The notes under the pieces are model-generated. The model saw nothing but the letters and a program-made list of their open reading frames with translations. It searched no databases and was not told the origin of the DNA. The position numbers and the translations under genes were made by a program. Of a stretch of 64,000 bases of DNA, positions 53,994 to 64,000 are shown one piece after another. The DNA lies in assembly GCA_030142905.1 (NCBI GenBank), contig JASJOG010000241.1:404981-468980 (forward strand). The letters are read 5' to 3'. Source of the stretch: Heliopora coerulea (Eukaryota > Cnidaria > Anthozoa > Scleralcyonacea > Helioporidae). The stretch's first letter is position 1, and every line of letters starts with the position of its first letter.

Positions 53994-55957
53994 GAGTTAA
54001 TGGAGTGTTGCATTTAAAGATAAAAGAGATGGGCGATCAGAAGCTGTAATGATGAGTGACAATTCTGTAACTGTTCAGGGTGTTACGTGTAAACCATACA
54101 CGCAAAATGACGGCGTCACGGTGATTGATCTGAGACCAGCAGGTTATTTGAAAGAAACCATTCCTAAAGACCTGCTCCGTTTTAAAAATGTAATGAAACT
54201 TATTCTTTGTCATGAAAATGCTCTCAGCTTTCTTGATGCAACCTGGGATAGTCTGCCACCCAGTATTACGATTGAAATGTTTGGTCAATGTGACAAGAAC
54301 CACCCTTATGCAGAAGAAATAGATGGCAAATATTTATGGAAGACCTGTCATATGGAAATTGATGAACATGGCTCAACTTTCCTTGATTTACGATGTAAAG
54401 CTCTAAGTGGACAGCCCCTCAAGTTTCAGACGCCAAAGAAACTACGACAACTAATCTTGAGGGATTATAAAGATGGTGTTCTGGTTGGTGACAGCAATGG
54501 GACCTTTGAATTTTTAGAAGAACTGATCATTAGTGGGGGCAGACCAGGAGACAAAACGTTGACCATAAATGTTGGTGTAAATCTATTTTTTGGTAAAGAT
54601 TATGAAGCACTCACTTCCATTTTGTTCAAAGGATTTACTGTAAATGTAAGTATATCCTGGGAGAGAGTGGACAATCTTCAGCAGCTTACCAAATATAGCA
54701 GACCTTCTCTTGTCGAAATGTTCAATCTCAGGAAGTTCTTCGTTAGTGCTGATGGAAATAACATATTCCCTACTGGACTAGATAGACTGCCCTATCTTGA
54801 AGAGATATTCATGATTGATAATCCAGCTGCCCGTGAGCTAGCCTTAAAGAAGAATTTGACACAAGTGAAAAGAGTGAACTTTTTCAATTGTGGTTTAGAA
54901 CTGTTAAGCAATTGCATGAAGGCATTTCCTGATGTTCAGGAACTGAACCTTTGTGGTAACAAAAGCCTTGGTTGGCAAACAGAAATACTTCCCCAGTCAG
55001 CAGATTTGAAGAAGCTTAACTTGTGTGGGTGTGGTCTTCAACAATCACCAGCTGGGCTTGAGGAGTGTTCGGAATTAGAAGAGTTGGATCTTAGTTGGAA
55101 TTGGGGGCTTGGTGAACACCCAGTAACTCTTCCAAAATCAGAACACTTGAAGAAGCTTAACTTGTGTGGGTGTGGTCTTCAACAATCACCAGCTGGGCTT
55201 GAGGAGTGTTCGGAATTAGAAGTATTGGATCTTAGTTGGAATTGGGAGCTTGGTGAACACCCAGTAACTCTTCCAAAATCAGAACACTTGAAGAAGCTTA
55301 ACTTGTCAAGGTGTGGTCTTCAACAATCACCAGCTGGGCTTGAGGAGTGTTCGGAATTAGAAGTGTTGGATCTTAGTTGGAATCGGGGGCTTGGTGAACA
55401 CCCAGTAACTCTTCCAAAATCAGAACACTTGAAGAAGCTTAACTTGTGTGGGTGTGGTCTTCAACAATCACCAGCTGGGCTTGAGGAGTGTTCGGAATTA
55501 GAAGAGTTGGATCTTAGTGAGAATTGGGAGCTTGGAGAACACCCAGTAACTCTTCCAAAATCAGAACACTTGAAGAAGCTTAACTTGTCAAGGTGTAGTC
55601 TTCAACAATCACCAGCTGGGCTTGAGGAGTGTTCGGAATTAGAAGAGTTGGATCTTAGTGAGAATTGGGAGCTTGGTGAACACCCAGTAACTCTTCCAAA
55701 ATCAGAACACTTGAAGAAGCTTAACTTGTGTGGGTGTGGTCTTCAACAATCACCAGCTGGGCTTGAGGAGTGTTCGGAATTAGAAGAGTTGGATCTTAGT
55801 TGGAATTGGGGGCTTGGTGAACACCCAGTAACTCTTCCAAAATCAGAACACTTGAAGAAGCTTAACTTGTGTGGGTGTGGTCTTCAACAATCACCAGCTG
55901 GGCTTGAGGAGTGTTGGGAATTAGAAGAGTTGGATCTTAGTGAGAATTTAAGACTTG
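53994..55957 (+). CDS. LRR-repeat protein, main coding exon
   Basis: Coding starts at ATG 54049 (MMSDNSVTVQGVTCKPYTQN); 54 nt of leader precede it in the exon, including a short upstream ORF (ATG GGC GAT ... TAA). Residues 1-250 lack a domain I can name. Residues 280-318 contain early, divergent leucine-rich repeats (LTQVKRVNFFNCGLELLSNC; VQELNLCGNKSLGW). From residue 319 the protein is a tandem array of a 47-residue double LRR. The exon ends CTT G|GTAACG at 55957, so the 20 or so residues after ENLRLG in the continuous frame are intron read-through. There is no signal peptide or membrane segment in this exon, so the protein looks cytosolic. LRR solenoids bind ligands or proteins; innate-immune sensing is possible but unproved. 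The reading frame is intact. Confidence 0.85.
55003..55957 (+). repeat. 141-bp LRR-coding tandem array, 6.8 units
   Basis: Units start at 55003, 55144, 55285, 55426, 55567, 55708 and 55849. Each codes for two LRRs: LKKLNLCGCGLQQSPAGLEE, CSELEELDLSWNWGLGEHPV, TLPKSE. Units differ at only a few codons, while the rest is almost identical at the DNA level, which implies very recent expansion or continuing homogenisation. Confidence 0.97.
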
Positions 55958-56570
55958 GTAACGACCAGTTACAATTTTGTATTTATTTTCACATATTATA
56001 CTCCCAATTAATACAGTCATCTTAATTGTCAACAGGAAAAACTGCATTCTTGATTTAGGATTCTGACCTGTTCCATCGAGTGCCATCTGGCGCCATTTTT
56101 GGGCCAGGATACCTTGCCAGGAGAACGCCGTCATTCTTACATTTTCAGCTTTTAGACGGCCCCATTTTAGAGTTTATTGCGCGGCTCAAGATTGATGTTG
56201 AGCTGGAGTGTTCTTTTTTATTTTGACGTAATTATGTGGATTTTGATCACAGGGACGTCAAAATTTACTTAATGACTTCAAAATTAAAAAGAAATCTTCC
56301 ACTGTTCATCGACACTAAACCGCAAACTCCAACATGGCTGCATCAAATAGTAGAAAGTATGAGAATGACATCGTTTGCTTTCTCGAGTGCATCGGTTAAT
56401 ATCCTGAAACGTTTAACTTTTCTGTGCTCCACACGTAATTTTCCTCCATGTAAAAGCAACATTTTTTCGCCAGGTTTTCGTTTAAAAAATAAAAAAAAAT
56501 TCTTTTACACGAAGAATGTAATTTAATAGCAGATGTTAAATAATCTCAGTGTATACCTGTTATTTTATAG
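55958..56570 (+). other. LRR gene intron
   Basis: GT at 55958 to AG at 56570. ORFs inside it (for example 56236-56526) show no domain. Confidence 0.6.
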
Positions 56571-56597
56571 GTTCCTACGCCAGGATATATCACTATC
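56571..56597 (+). CDS. LRR gene, 27-nt exon
   Basis: Acceptor TATTTTATAG, then codons for SYARIYHY, then donor C|GTAAGT. It enters in phase 1, as left by the previous exon, and leaves in phase 1. Very short, but both splice sites are good and the phase fits both neighbours. Confidence 0.55.
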
Positions 56598-56664
56598 GTA
56601 AGTATTGTTATTGCATTGAGATAATTTTTAATTACTTTATTTTGGTATTTGAGAACTACTATGA

Positions 56665-56765
56665 AAGAAATACTGAAGACTGCAAACGTTCGTCAATCTC
56701 ACAAACTCAGACGATTTCTCAGCCCCAGACGGGACGCAAACCTATACCTTCTGATCACCGATTAC
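56665..56765 (-). mobile_element. palindromic tRNA-bearing repeat, left-half fragment
   Basis: CGTTCGTCAATCTCACAAAC, GACGATTTCTCAGCCCCAGA, CGGGACGC and CTTCTGATCACCG follow the order of the left half at 58165-58250. Confidence 0.6.
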
Positions 56766-57159
56766 TTTGTCTTGAATAAGATGATATGTGAAGGAAGGGT
56801 AGCCTTACGGATAATAAGGGTAGCCTTACGGATAGCCCGCATCGTTAGCTAATTTTACATTTGGTAAAGTCGGGTTGCAATGCAAACCATTAATTTGATT
56901 GTGATTTTAAAGGTGGTATGCACCGTAGTTACTAGAAAGGTTAAGTCAATACGTGGGAAGCACGGTCAAGTCATTCAGGAAAAGTTTTATCACAATCTTC
57001 AAAGTATCCAAGGTGCATCTAAAACGGTTCAAAAGGGAATACAGTGACCCTTGTATAGAAAGTTTTTCATTGAAGTACAAGTTGCGGGTGCTCAGTGATT
57101 TTAAAGTGCTAATGAAGCTAAATTAAGTTTGTCTAATTTGGAAGAACTCTTGAAATATA

Positions 57160-57262
57160 ATGGAGTCTCACCGGCGATCAGAAGGTTACGGGTTCGATTC
57201 CATTAAGGGACTCATAAAGTTTTTCTGAGAGAACAGCTTGAGAGCGTGCGTATTAAGAACAT
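57160..57262 (+). mobile_element. palindromic tRNA-bearing repeat, right-half fragment
   Basis: GAGTCTCACCGGCGATCAGA, AGGTTACGGGTTCGATTCC (a B box) and TTTTTCTGAGAGAACAGCTT correspond to the 3' part of the right half at 58490-58565. Confidence 0.6.
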
Positions 57263-57269
57263 AATTACC

Positions 57270-58145
57270 TAGCTACCATAATCATATAATGGAGAACCTT
57301 GTACAGTTTTTCAATTTTCCATTTAGTAGTGCAAATATTTCGGTTTGTTTGACTTGTAAACGAGATGATCTGAGACGTTACTTTGTTGCCACTGCATTTT
57401 GAGTCAATCAAAAATAAGTTACATGTCGAAGATTACTGCACGAAATAACTTGAAACTTTGTGTTTCGAATCAGTTCATGATAGTGAACCAGCTTTACAGT
57501 AAAATAATGTTCTCACAATGATTTACAAATTCCTAGGCCCTTGTCTTTAAAACATAATTTTTTTATATTGCAGTGATAAAGCATGGTACGATGTCTATTC
57601 ACTGACATGATGTATAAAATGCTTAAGGCAACATGTCTGAGTAATAGTGAAAAAAAAATGCCCACGAGCGTTCTCCAAACAAAGAATTATGTTTTATGGA
57701 TTTGAGAGATCTAAAAGCAGAGAAATTACTGAAGTATTAACATATTATTGAGGAGCTGTTCAATTGTGAACTTTCAAGTGATTTCGCTGAATAATCTCGG
57801 AGATATAGCTCAAGTTTGTTATTGTTCAAAATGCTGTAACAACGAAATCATGTCACAGTTAGTCAAATTTACGTATTCAACAAATTGAAACATGTAAAGG
57901 ATGAAATAAGCATGGAAAGACTACAAGAAGTGATCCTTTTATTTTTTCCCAAGTTATTTTCAATAGAAGAAACTCAATTTACGCTTCATAGGCACATTAA
58001 ATATAAAGGTTATAGAAAGAATGTACGTTGGTGAGGGAAGTGGAACAGAAAGCATTTAGATGAATGAGGAAAATTCTTTTCTGCTCCAAGATTTTGTCGT
58101 AAACACCAATTTCACGAGGATGAAAGCGAATGAGGTTGAAAGACA
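57270..58145 (+). other. LRR gene intron sequence, nothing recognised
   Basis: AT-rich intron between the exons at 56571 and 59463. Confidence 0.5.
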
Positions 58146-58149
58146 AGAA

Positions 58150-58610
58150 TTATATGAGAGTTGAGATAATAGATGAACGATCGTCAAACTCTATCCTCAG
58201 AAAAACGATTTCTGAACCCCAGACAGGGATTGAACCCACAACCGTGTGATGATGGTGAGACGATCTAACTATTGAGCTACCAAGACTCGAATGGTGAGCT
58301 AAGGTGCAAGTTCGGCATATGTGCGACCTGTGCGGGAGCTAGTATATGTTAATAATGATATAGATGAAATTTATATTTTATTATCAATATCATTATTAAC
58401 ATATAGTGGCTTCCGCTCAGGTCACACTTATGTCGAACTTGCACCTTAGCTCACCATCTGAATCTTGGTAGCTCAATTGTTAGAGCGTCTCACTGGTCGT
58501 GAGAAGGTCGAAGGTTCGATCCCGTCTGGGGCTTAGAAGTCATTTTTCTAAGGATAGAGCTTGACAATCGTTCATCTATCATGTCAAAACATCTCCAAGC
58601 TCTCACACTT
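58150..58610. mobile_element. palindromic tRNA-bearing repeat, fullest copy
   Basis: The left half (58165 to about 58350, minus sense) and the right half (about 58385-58590, plus sense) are inverted copies of one sequence. Shared blocks include GATGAACGATCGTC / GACAATCGTTCATC, GGTGAGCTAAGGTGCAAGTT / AACTTGCACCTTAGCTCACC, and ATGTTAATAATGAT / ATCATTATTAACAT near the middle. Each half holds a tRNA-like head: in the right half TAGCTCAATTGTTAGAGC is the D arm/A box, TCTCA-CTGGTCG-TGAGA a perfect anticodon-like stem-loop and GGTTCGATCCC a B box. The acceptor stem is not convincing, so it is tRNA-derived and not a tRNA gene. Confidence 0.8.
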
Positions 58611-59462
58611 CTAAAATATAAATTTTAGTTGTATGAGAGTTGTTGCAACTGTTATCAGCACCAACTGATCCAGTCAAAGGGGGTCACAGCTTGGAATTAT
58701 TATGACATGGGACTGTGTTATTACATGGTTGGACAAGTCAAAACTGTCATCGAATCAGATGAAACTTTGAACCATTCGAACGTTAAGGAGACTTGATGAC
58801 AGAAGAGGAGAGTTGATGAAAATAATAGTGAAATAAATGTGAGAGTTGGAGTTGACGGTCATCCTTCATCCCTATTTGATGGGGGCTTTAGATATTTTAT
58901 ATAACTAAGTTATTATTTATGAATTTAAAAATTAAGCTTTTGCATATTGGATATACAGAAGTGTAATATCTTATCTAATTTGTTAATAATTCATTAGATT
59001 TTATTCAATTCCTAAAACGCTTTACTGTCACGTATATTGAGTGAAACACTAATAAGTTTGATGGAGTATCAAACACTAGTGAATGATTTATCTTGATATC
59101 GATTTTTAATTTTCAAAATAGTCTATTGGAACAAGAAACATTATAAACAAGTATGTATGGCAAGACGAGCTGAATTGTTTATTGTCATTTTATGCGATAA
59201 ACCAGGTCAAAACGCGGTCTGCGTTTTTTACCATGGTGGCTAAACATACAAATACCCAAAAAATCTGTCGGGATTGTGCCATTCAAAATTTCTTTGATTT
59301 CTCATATTTTGATATAGTGGTCAAACCCAGAGATTCGGTTTTGGAGCAGAACATAAGCAAATTTTACTGATAAGCAAATAGTTTTCTTTAAATTTGAGAT
59401 GGAGTAGATGTTAAGTTTTATCGAATAATCCACTCTTCGCTAATGTTCTAATCTATTTCCAG

Positions 59463-59537
59463 CCTCAATAGATAAACTGAAACAGATCAGAGATGCCTTT
59501 TCAGGAAAATTTCCTTTAGTCCAACCCAGCGACGTTG
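59463..59537 (+). CDS. LRR gene, 75-nt exon
   Basis: Acceptor CTATTTCCAG, codons SIDKLKQIRDAFSGKFPLVQ, PSDV, then donor GTT G|GTAAGC. Phase 1 in and out. A short amphipathic helix followed by a Pro/Val stretch; no domain recognised. Confidence 0.6.
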
Positions 59538-59904
59538 GTAAGCAAATTGTTTTTTTGGGGTGTGTTAATGTCTCTGTTCCGGTCATGCTATGTAGGATCA
59601 GGTTAATTTATTTCCACAGAACTGACACATTAAATCTGTGGTGGCTTACGAACAAGAAGCTTGAGGTTTAAATGGGGCTTAAAGCCAATCGTTAGAACAC
59701 ATTTACTTGTATACACTATACCAGATAAACGATAAAATTAGCTAAATACAATACTACTATCAACTTGAGGTGTCACTTCAACTCTGGGTGTCACTTTAGG
59801 TACCTTCAAAAAGTCTGGAACGATTTCCATCTCAAGAGATGAGTTAAATATATGACGTAGTGGAATATATAAATGTTCTGCTGAAGTTTGAACAAACTTA
59901 ACAA

Positions 59905-60880
59905 CAGTTAGTATTTGAATTTAAATTTGAATTTGAATTTATTGAACTCTGACTGCAATTATGAGAAAGTAAAAATAAATACACATGTAAATAAGACAAT
60001 ATGCAGTAAGCAGAGGCTCGCAACAGGCCCAAGGTCTAAACAAGGCCCGTCACCCTAAAAGTACACATTACATAAAAAAGAAAACTATTATTGCATAAAA
60101 GAAAAACTAAAAACAGCAGTGACATGCAGAATTTAGAGCCAGATTGGACTTTTCATGGCATTTCGTACACATCGTACGCCAAGTATAAATATCATTAACT
60201 TTAAATCTTAACGTAAAACATTCAAGTAAGTGTTTATGGAGCGACACTTTAAAAGAATTAAAAGAATTTATAGAAGGAATACGGACAGGTAACGAGTTCC
60301 AAAGATCAACTGTTCAATTAAAATAACTAGATTTAAACGTTTGAGTGTGGGCAAAACCAGATTGTTACAGGACATTTTTTGATAATCTCGTCGCAGATGC
60401 ACTTTAGTCGAAACATAGCGAAACGCGTCTGTTGTCGAAGGCTTATTTAAGTATTTGTGTAAGTAAATGAGGTCCTTGTACTCGTGCCAATAATTCACAG
60501 GAAGTAAGTTCAGCTTGACTAATCGTTTCTAATACTCTGAGGTGTAATCATTCAAGATAAACTTAGTAGCCCTTCGCTGCAATTGTTCTAACAACTTCAT
60601 GTCCTTATGGAGATAGGGAGACAACACTTCGCTTGGTATATATGAAACCACTTGGTGGTATGAAGCCAGTAGCCTTAGAACAATCGAAGTTATGGGTCAA
60701 TTCTAAGACTTTCAAAAGTGATACTGTTTGCAACGAAAAAGGTCCTAGAAATGCTGACTTCATCCAGCACTTGAATGATTTATTTGGTTTAGCCAGCTTG
60801 TTAGCTAATGATGATCCTAACTTTGTAAAATATCTTTTAAAAGTATTAGCCATTATTATTTTATTTGTTTGTTTATGATC
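59905..60880 (-). pseudogene. internally deleted LINE retrotransposon fragment
   Basis: The 5' part (about 60870-60620, minus strand) reads MANTFKRYFTKLGSSLANKL and FDCSKATGFIPPSGFI, the region just before the reverse transcriptase palm in jockey/CR1-type LINEs. The next part (60600-60130) reads HKDMKLLEQLQRRATKFILN, then LPVNYWHEYKDLIYLHKYLN, which is the C-terminal region. The catalytic core is deleted between them. The minus-strand 3' end near 59905-59960 has AATTCAAATTCAAATTTAAA simple-repeat text. It sits in an intron of the LRR gene, in antisense orientation. Confidence 0.8.
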
Positions 60881-60928
60881 ATTTACAGATACTTCTAATA
60901 TGTTAAAATGGCTGTTTCGCTTTTTTAG

Positions 60929-61009
60929 GATCTTCAACGAAAAGCAGTGGTTATTATTCTGAAAAGCTGAGTTACGAGGAGTCTGGTAAACTTGGAACCA
61001 AAATAATTG
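60929..61009 (+). CDS. LRR gene, 81-nt exon
   Basis: Acceptor CGCTTTTTTAG, codons SSTKSSGYYSEKLSYEESGK, LGTKII, donor ATT G|GTAAGA. Phase 1 in and out, Ser/Tyr/Lys rich. With the 27- and 75-nt exons it forms a run of symmetrical phase-1 mini-exons that could be skipped or included without changing the frame. No further exon is seen before the window ends, so the gene is incomplete here. Confidence 0.6.
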
Positions 61010-61930
61010 GTAAGACATTTTAATATTTTGGTAGAACGTTTGATGATATTGTGTGAGATTTATTATAAACTAAGTTTGTTGAGTGGCGGTGATGTTTATT
61101 CGAAATCTTTTAAAAACGAAAGAATTCTGTAGAAATATTTGTAAATTTAACCGAGTTCTTGACATTAGCGAGATGCATACGTCGTTGCGGCTTTTGAGCA
61201 TGCGTTAGGTGACGACTCAGCCATCACATGTAGATGGACAGTACTTAGAGGTGAATTATTGCTGCACGTACCTAGTTGTCCCTGACAAATGGGGTATTTC
61301 GGTCAAGTGCAGTTTAACGGACACCAGAATTAATTAGGCAATCGCAGACTCAACTAACCTAATTCTAATCCTATCCCGAACGTAGACTGTGGGCCTAATC
61401 AATGATTTTGAGATATAAATTTTGAATTGTGTAAGCTTGAAGATATGTTGAATGAGATATGTAAGTTCGTCAAGCTCCACCCCCAGAAGAACGATTTCTG
61501 ATATATTTCTCATACATATATATATTTCATAGATCTCATTATCAATATTTAGTACCTTCCGTTCAGGTCGCACATATATTGAACTTGTACCTTAGTATTG
61601 CACTTTTCTACCCTGCGCACCAAGGTAGTTGTGCTTCGGCTGGTTCCAAAACACAAACGGGGACTGTATCTTCCAATAAAATGTGGAACATTTATTCACG
61701 ACTCATCTCAAAGTTACAAGACTCCTTTCTTATACCGATTACATCAACACCTCTACGATCGTCAACTCCCTTCTAAAGTTACAAGACTTTCCCTTTTTGG
61801 CGTCGTCCGGAGGCTCCACCTTACATTGTGCTTAGTCCAAAATTCAAAGTCTAACAAGAAGGTAATCCAACAATAGTCCTGATTACCCTACATTCAACCA
61901 AAAAATTAGAATATTTACGAAAGATTCGAC
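61010..61930. other. LRR gene intron or flank
   Basis: Contains a fragment of the palindromic repeat; otherwise nothing recognised. ORFs at 61579-61876 have no domain. Confidence 0.45.
61430..61600. mobile_element. palindromic tRNA-bearing repeat, core-deleted copy
   Basis: TCGTCAAGCTCC and AGAACGATTTCTGA (left half) are followed, after a short AT-rich spacer, by TACCTTCCGTTCAGGTCGCA and GAACTTGTACCTTAG (right half). The tRNA-like parts of both halves are missing. Confidence 0.6.
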
Positions 61931-61932
61931 AC

Positions 61933-62098
61933 TGTGACGATATACATCCTACCCGGTTTTCGATACCTGGACATCCGGTACCCTAATGACGTAAAGATTT
62001 TTAGGCGCCATTCTGGTACATCTCGCTATGTGTAAATGAACTTAGTATGCTGTGGTTTGTTTGACTTTTATGAACTATTAAAGAAGTAAATTGTTACA
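61933..62098 (+). mobile_element. 5' LTR of Ty3/gypsy retrotransposon
   Basis: Begins TGTGACGATATAC and ends ATTGTTACA, so the ends are TG...CA with a short imperfect inverted repeat. The primer-binding site starts at the next base. At 166 bp it is short for an LTR but within the known range. The 3' LTR lies beyond the window, so identity of the pair cannot be judged. Confidence 0.75.
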
Positions 62099-62117
62099 TG
62101 GTGTCAGGAGTGGGATT
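62099..62117 (+). promoter_or_regulatory. primer-binding site, tRNA-Leu type
   Basis: TGGTGTCAGGAGTGGGATT directly follows the LTR. It is complementary to the 3' end expected for an animal leucine tRNA (ending ...TGACACCA), which would prime minus-strand DNA synthesis. Confidence 0.75.
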
Positions 62118-62211
62118 CCCCTTCACCACAGAAACTCAGAGGTGAGATAGTTTGAAGTAAACAAGTATATGAACGATCGTATGAGATTTGTAATCAAACC
62201 TTGCTTCGAAC

Positions 62212-64000
62212 ATGGCAATGCCTCTTGGTCTTCCACCTCCAGAACCCTTGAAAATTTTGGATTGAAATACGGCACAGAAGTGGAAAAAGTTTAAACAGAA
62301 ATGGGACAATTACGAAGTCGCGACTGGAGTTGCGGGGAAAGAACAATCCACGCGAGTGGCAACATTGCTAACTGTCATAGGCAAAGAAGCAGTTGATGTA
62401 TACAACACATTTATCTGGGACGAAGAAGGCGATCACCTAAAGATTGCCAAAGTTTTAGAGAAGTTTGAGACTTTTTGTAACCCAAGAAAGAATACTATCT
62501 ACGAACGCTATGTGTTCTTTTCAAGAAACCAAGAAAGCGGTGAGTCCATTTATCACTATGTCACTGTCTTAAAAACATTATCAAACACTTGTGAGTTTGG
62601 GGCTCTGAAAGAATCCTTCATACGAGACCGAGTTGTTTTTGGAATCCAAGATAACACTGTCAGAGAAAGGCTGTTGAGAGATCCACAATTAACCCTCCAA
62701 ACCGCTACTGAAAAAGTAAGATCAGCTGAACTCACACAAGCCCAACTGAAACAGATAAGAGCTGACCAAAAGATCACTAGTGAGTCTATACACAAGGTCA
62801 GATCAGAGAGGAATGATGATTCCTCACCCAACAGTCTGAAACCACCTAATAACGTTCCTATCATAAATTGTAAGTACTGTGGTCGAAAACATCAAAGAGA
62901 CAAGAATCAATGTCCTGCCTATGGAGCTAAGTGTCAAAAGTGTGGCCTTCACAATCATTTTGCAATTAAATGTAGAAAAACAAAGCAAAAAAGCCAACGT
63001 GTCCGTATAGTAGAGGTTGATGAAGACCTGTCTGAAGATGAAAATCCAGTTAGCATGGTAACACATCATATTGGATCACTTAAAGCCAAGAGACAAGCCA
63101 GGAGCAATGTTCCCAAACAACTGTATGCAACCATGACAGTAAATAATAAGGCCAGGGTTAAATTCCAGCTAGACTGTGGAGCCACATGCAACATACTCCC
63201 ACTGAAAGATTACAACCAAGCAATGGGAAACCCAAAAAACTTGCTCTTGCAAAAGAGTAGAGTTACATTAACCATGTACAATGGAGATATTATATACCCT
63301 GTCGGGAAGTGTAAGCTTAAGTGTACAAGAGGTGTTTTACAGTGCATACTAGAATTTCAAGTGGTGGATGGTGATGTAAAACCACTTCTTGGTGCTGAAT
63401 CATGTCAAAAACTGCAGTTCCTGAAAGTCCTTGTGAATGAAAAGTCAAATCATGAAGTTGATTCTGTAACACAGAGTAATCCATCAACCAACCTAGCCAT
63501 TAAGTCACCATTAGATAACACAGATATCTTGAAAGAATATGTAGATGTATTTGAAGGGCTTGGATGCCTCAAGGGAGCTTACCCACATAGAAATTGATCC
63601 ATCCGTGAAACCAGTAATTCATCCACCTCGACGAGTACCAGTTACATTAAGAGAGCCACTTAGAAAAGAATTAGAGCGAATGGTTAAAGAAGAGATCTTG
63701 ACACCAGAAAGTGGACCAACGGACTGGGTATCAAGTATGGTCACAGTAATCAAACCAAACAAACTAAGAATTTGCATCGATCCTAAGGACTTAAACAAAG
63801 CCATCAAAAGGTCACACTATCCAATACCAACTATTGAAGAAGTCGCCACTAAACTCAACAACGCAAAAGTATTCTCCGTACTTGACGCCAAGAGTGGATT
63901 TTGGCAAGTAAGTCTTGACGATGCATCCAGCAAATTGACGACCTTTAACACCCCTTATGGGCGTTTCCGCTGGCTACGCATGCCATTTGGAATCTCGTCA
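62212..64000 (+). pseudogene. Ty3/gypsy gag-pol, partial, two lesions
   Basis: The ATG at 62212 gives MAMPLGLPPPEPLKILD and then an in-frame TGA at 62263. The frame is open again to 63597. Order: gag (VATLLTVIGKEAVDVYNTFI; NPRKNTIYERYVFFSRNQES), two CCHC-like zinc knuckles (CKYCGRKHQRDKNQC and CQKCGLHNHFAIKC), and a retroviral-type protease with FQLDCGATCNILP, where Cys replaces the usual Ser/Thr of the D-S/T-G-A site. A frameshift near 63584 precedes the reverse transcriptase, which continues in another frame (EEILTPESGPTDWVSSMVTV; LRICIDPKDLNKAI; FSVLDAKSGFWQVSL) to the window end. Gag packages the RNA and pol copies and integrates it. The stop and frameshift suggest this copy cannot make the full polyprotein, unless the second is a programmed shift. 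No env is visible. Confidence 0.9.

Noticed and set aside
1..64000. CRISPR array, prokaryotic operon or phage-type defence system
   Set aside because: No regularly spaced direct repeats with unique spacers and no compact gene runs; the tandem arrays here are minisatellites in a eukaryotic genome.

Overview
This window looks like nuclear DNA of an invertebrate animal: AT-rich, with multi-exon genes split by ordinary GT-AG introns, long gene-poor stretches and a very high density of transposable elements and satellites. The mix of Penelope-like elements, hammerhead ribozymes, hAT, pogo and Ty3/gypsy elements, tRNA-derived SINEs and LRR/ankyrin genes fits a cnidarian, most likely an anthozoan such as a stony coral. 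That placement is inference from repeat and gene families, not a database match. There is no bacterial operon, rRNA gene or CRISPR array.

Host genes. Two look potentially intact. (1) The first two coding exons of an SLK/STK10-type STE20 kinase lie on the minus strand (45106-44957 and 43097-42933); a 4.1 kb hAT transposon starts 7 nt after the second exon and I could not find exon 3. (2) An LRR gene on the plus strand (coding from 54049; later exons at 56571, 59463 and 60929, all phase 1) ends its first coding exon in a nearly identical 141-bp tandem array. Two host genes are decayed but keep their introns: an ankyrin-repeat gene (18205-20847) and the C-terminal half of an M1 aminopeptidase (24749-27267). 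A truncated relative of the LRR gene N-terminus lies at 49411-49657, and a Tudor/chromo-barrel-like ORF at 52254-52766.

Layout. 0-7 kb: satellites and small repeats, no gene seen. 7.1-7.6 kb: internally deleted pogo/Tigger transposase. 8-14.9 kb: mostly unannotated, one short exon-like segment and a small hAT MITE. 14.98-18.16 kb: a complete 3.19 kb DNA transposon with 32-bp perfect inverted ends, an 8-bp target duplication and a decayed integrase-type gene, inserted just upstream of the ankyrin start codon. 18.2-24 kb: ankyrin pseudogene, hAT and pogo MITEs, and a retroelement remnant with a canonical hammerhead ribozyme. 24.7-28.4 kb: aminopeptidase pseudogene followed by a 50-bp minisatellite that seems to have grown from a SINE head. 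28.7-31.4 kb: palindromic tRNA-bearing repeat, ribozyme remnants and a Penelope 3' end. 32.5-33.5 kb: segment duplicated at 47.3-48.3 kb. 35.4-38.8 kb: a Penelope-like element interrupted by a second, palindromic Penelope insertion with a 12-bp target duplication. 38.8-42.9 kb: hAT element. 45-47.3 kb: kinase start and another hAT MITE with a 52-bp minisatellite. 54-61 kb: LRR gene whose introns hold a LINE fragment and several copies of the palindromic tRNA-bearing repeat. 61.9-64 kb: 5' part of a Ty3/gypsy retrotransposon cut by the window end.

The genes do not form a pathway. The biology is insertion, nesting, inversion and repeat expansion around a few host genes, with self-cleaving RNA motifs recurring in the retroelement remnants.
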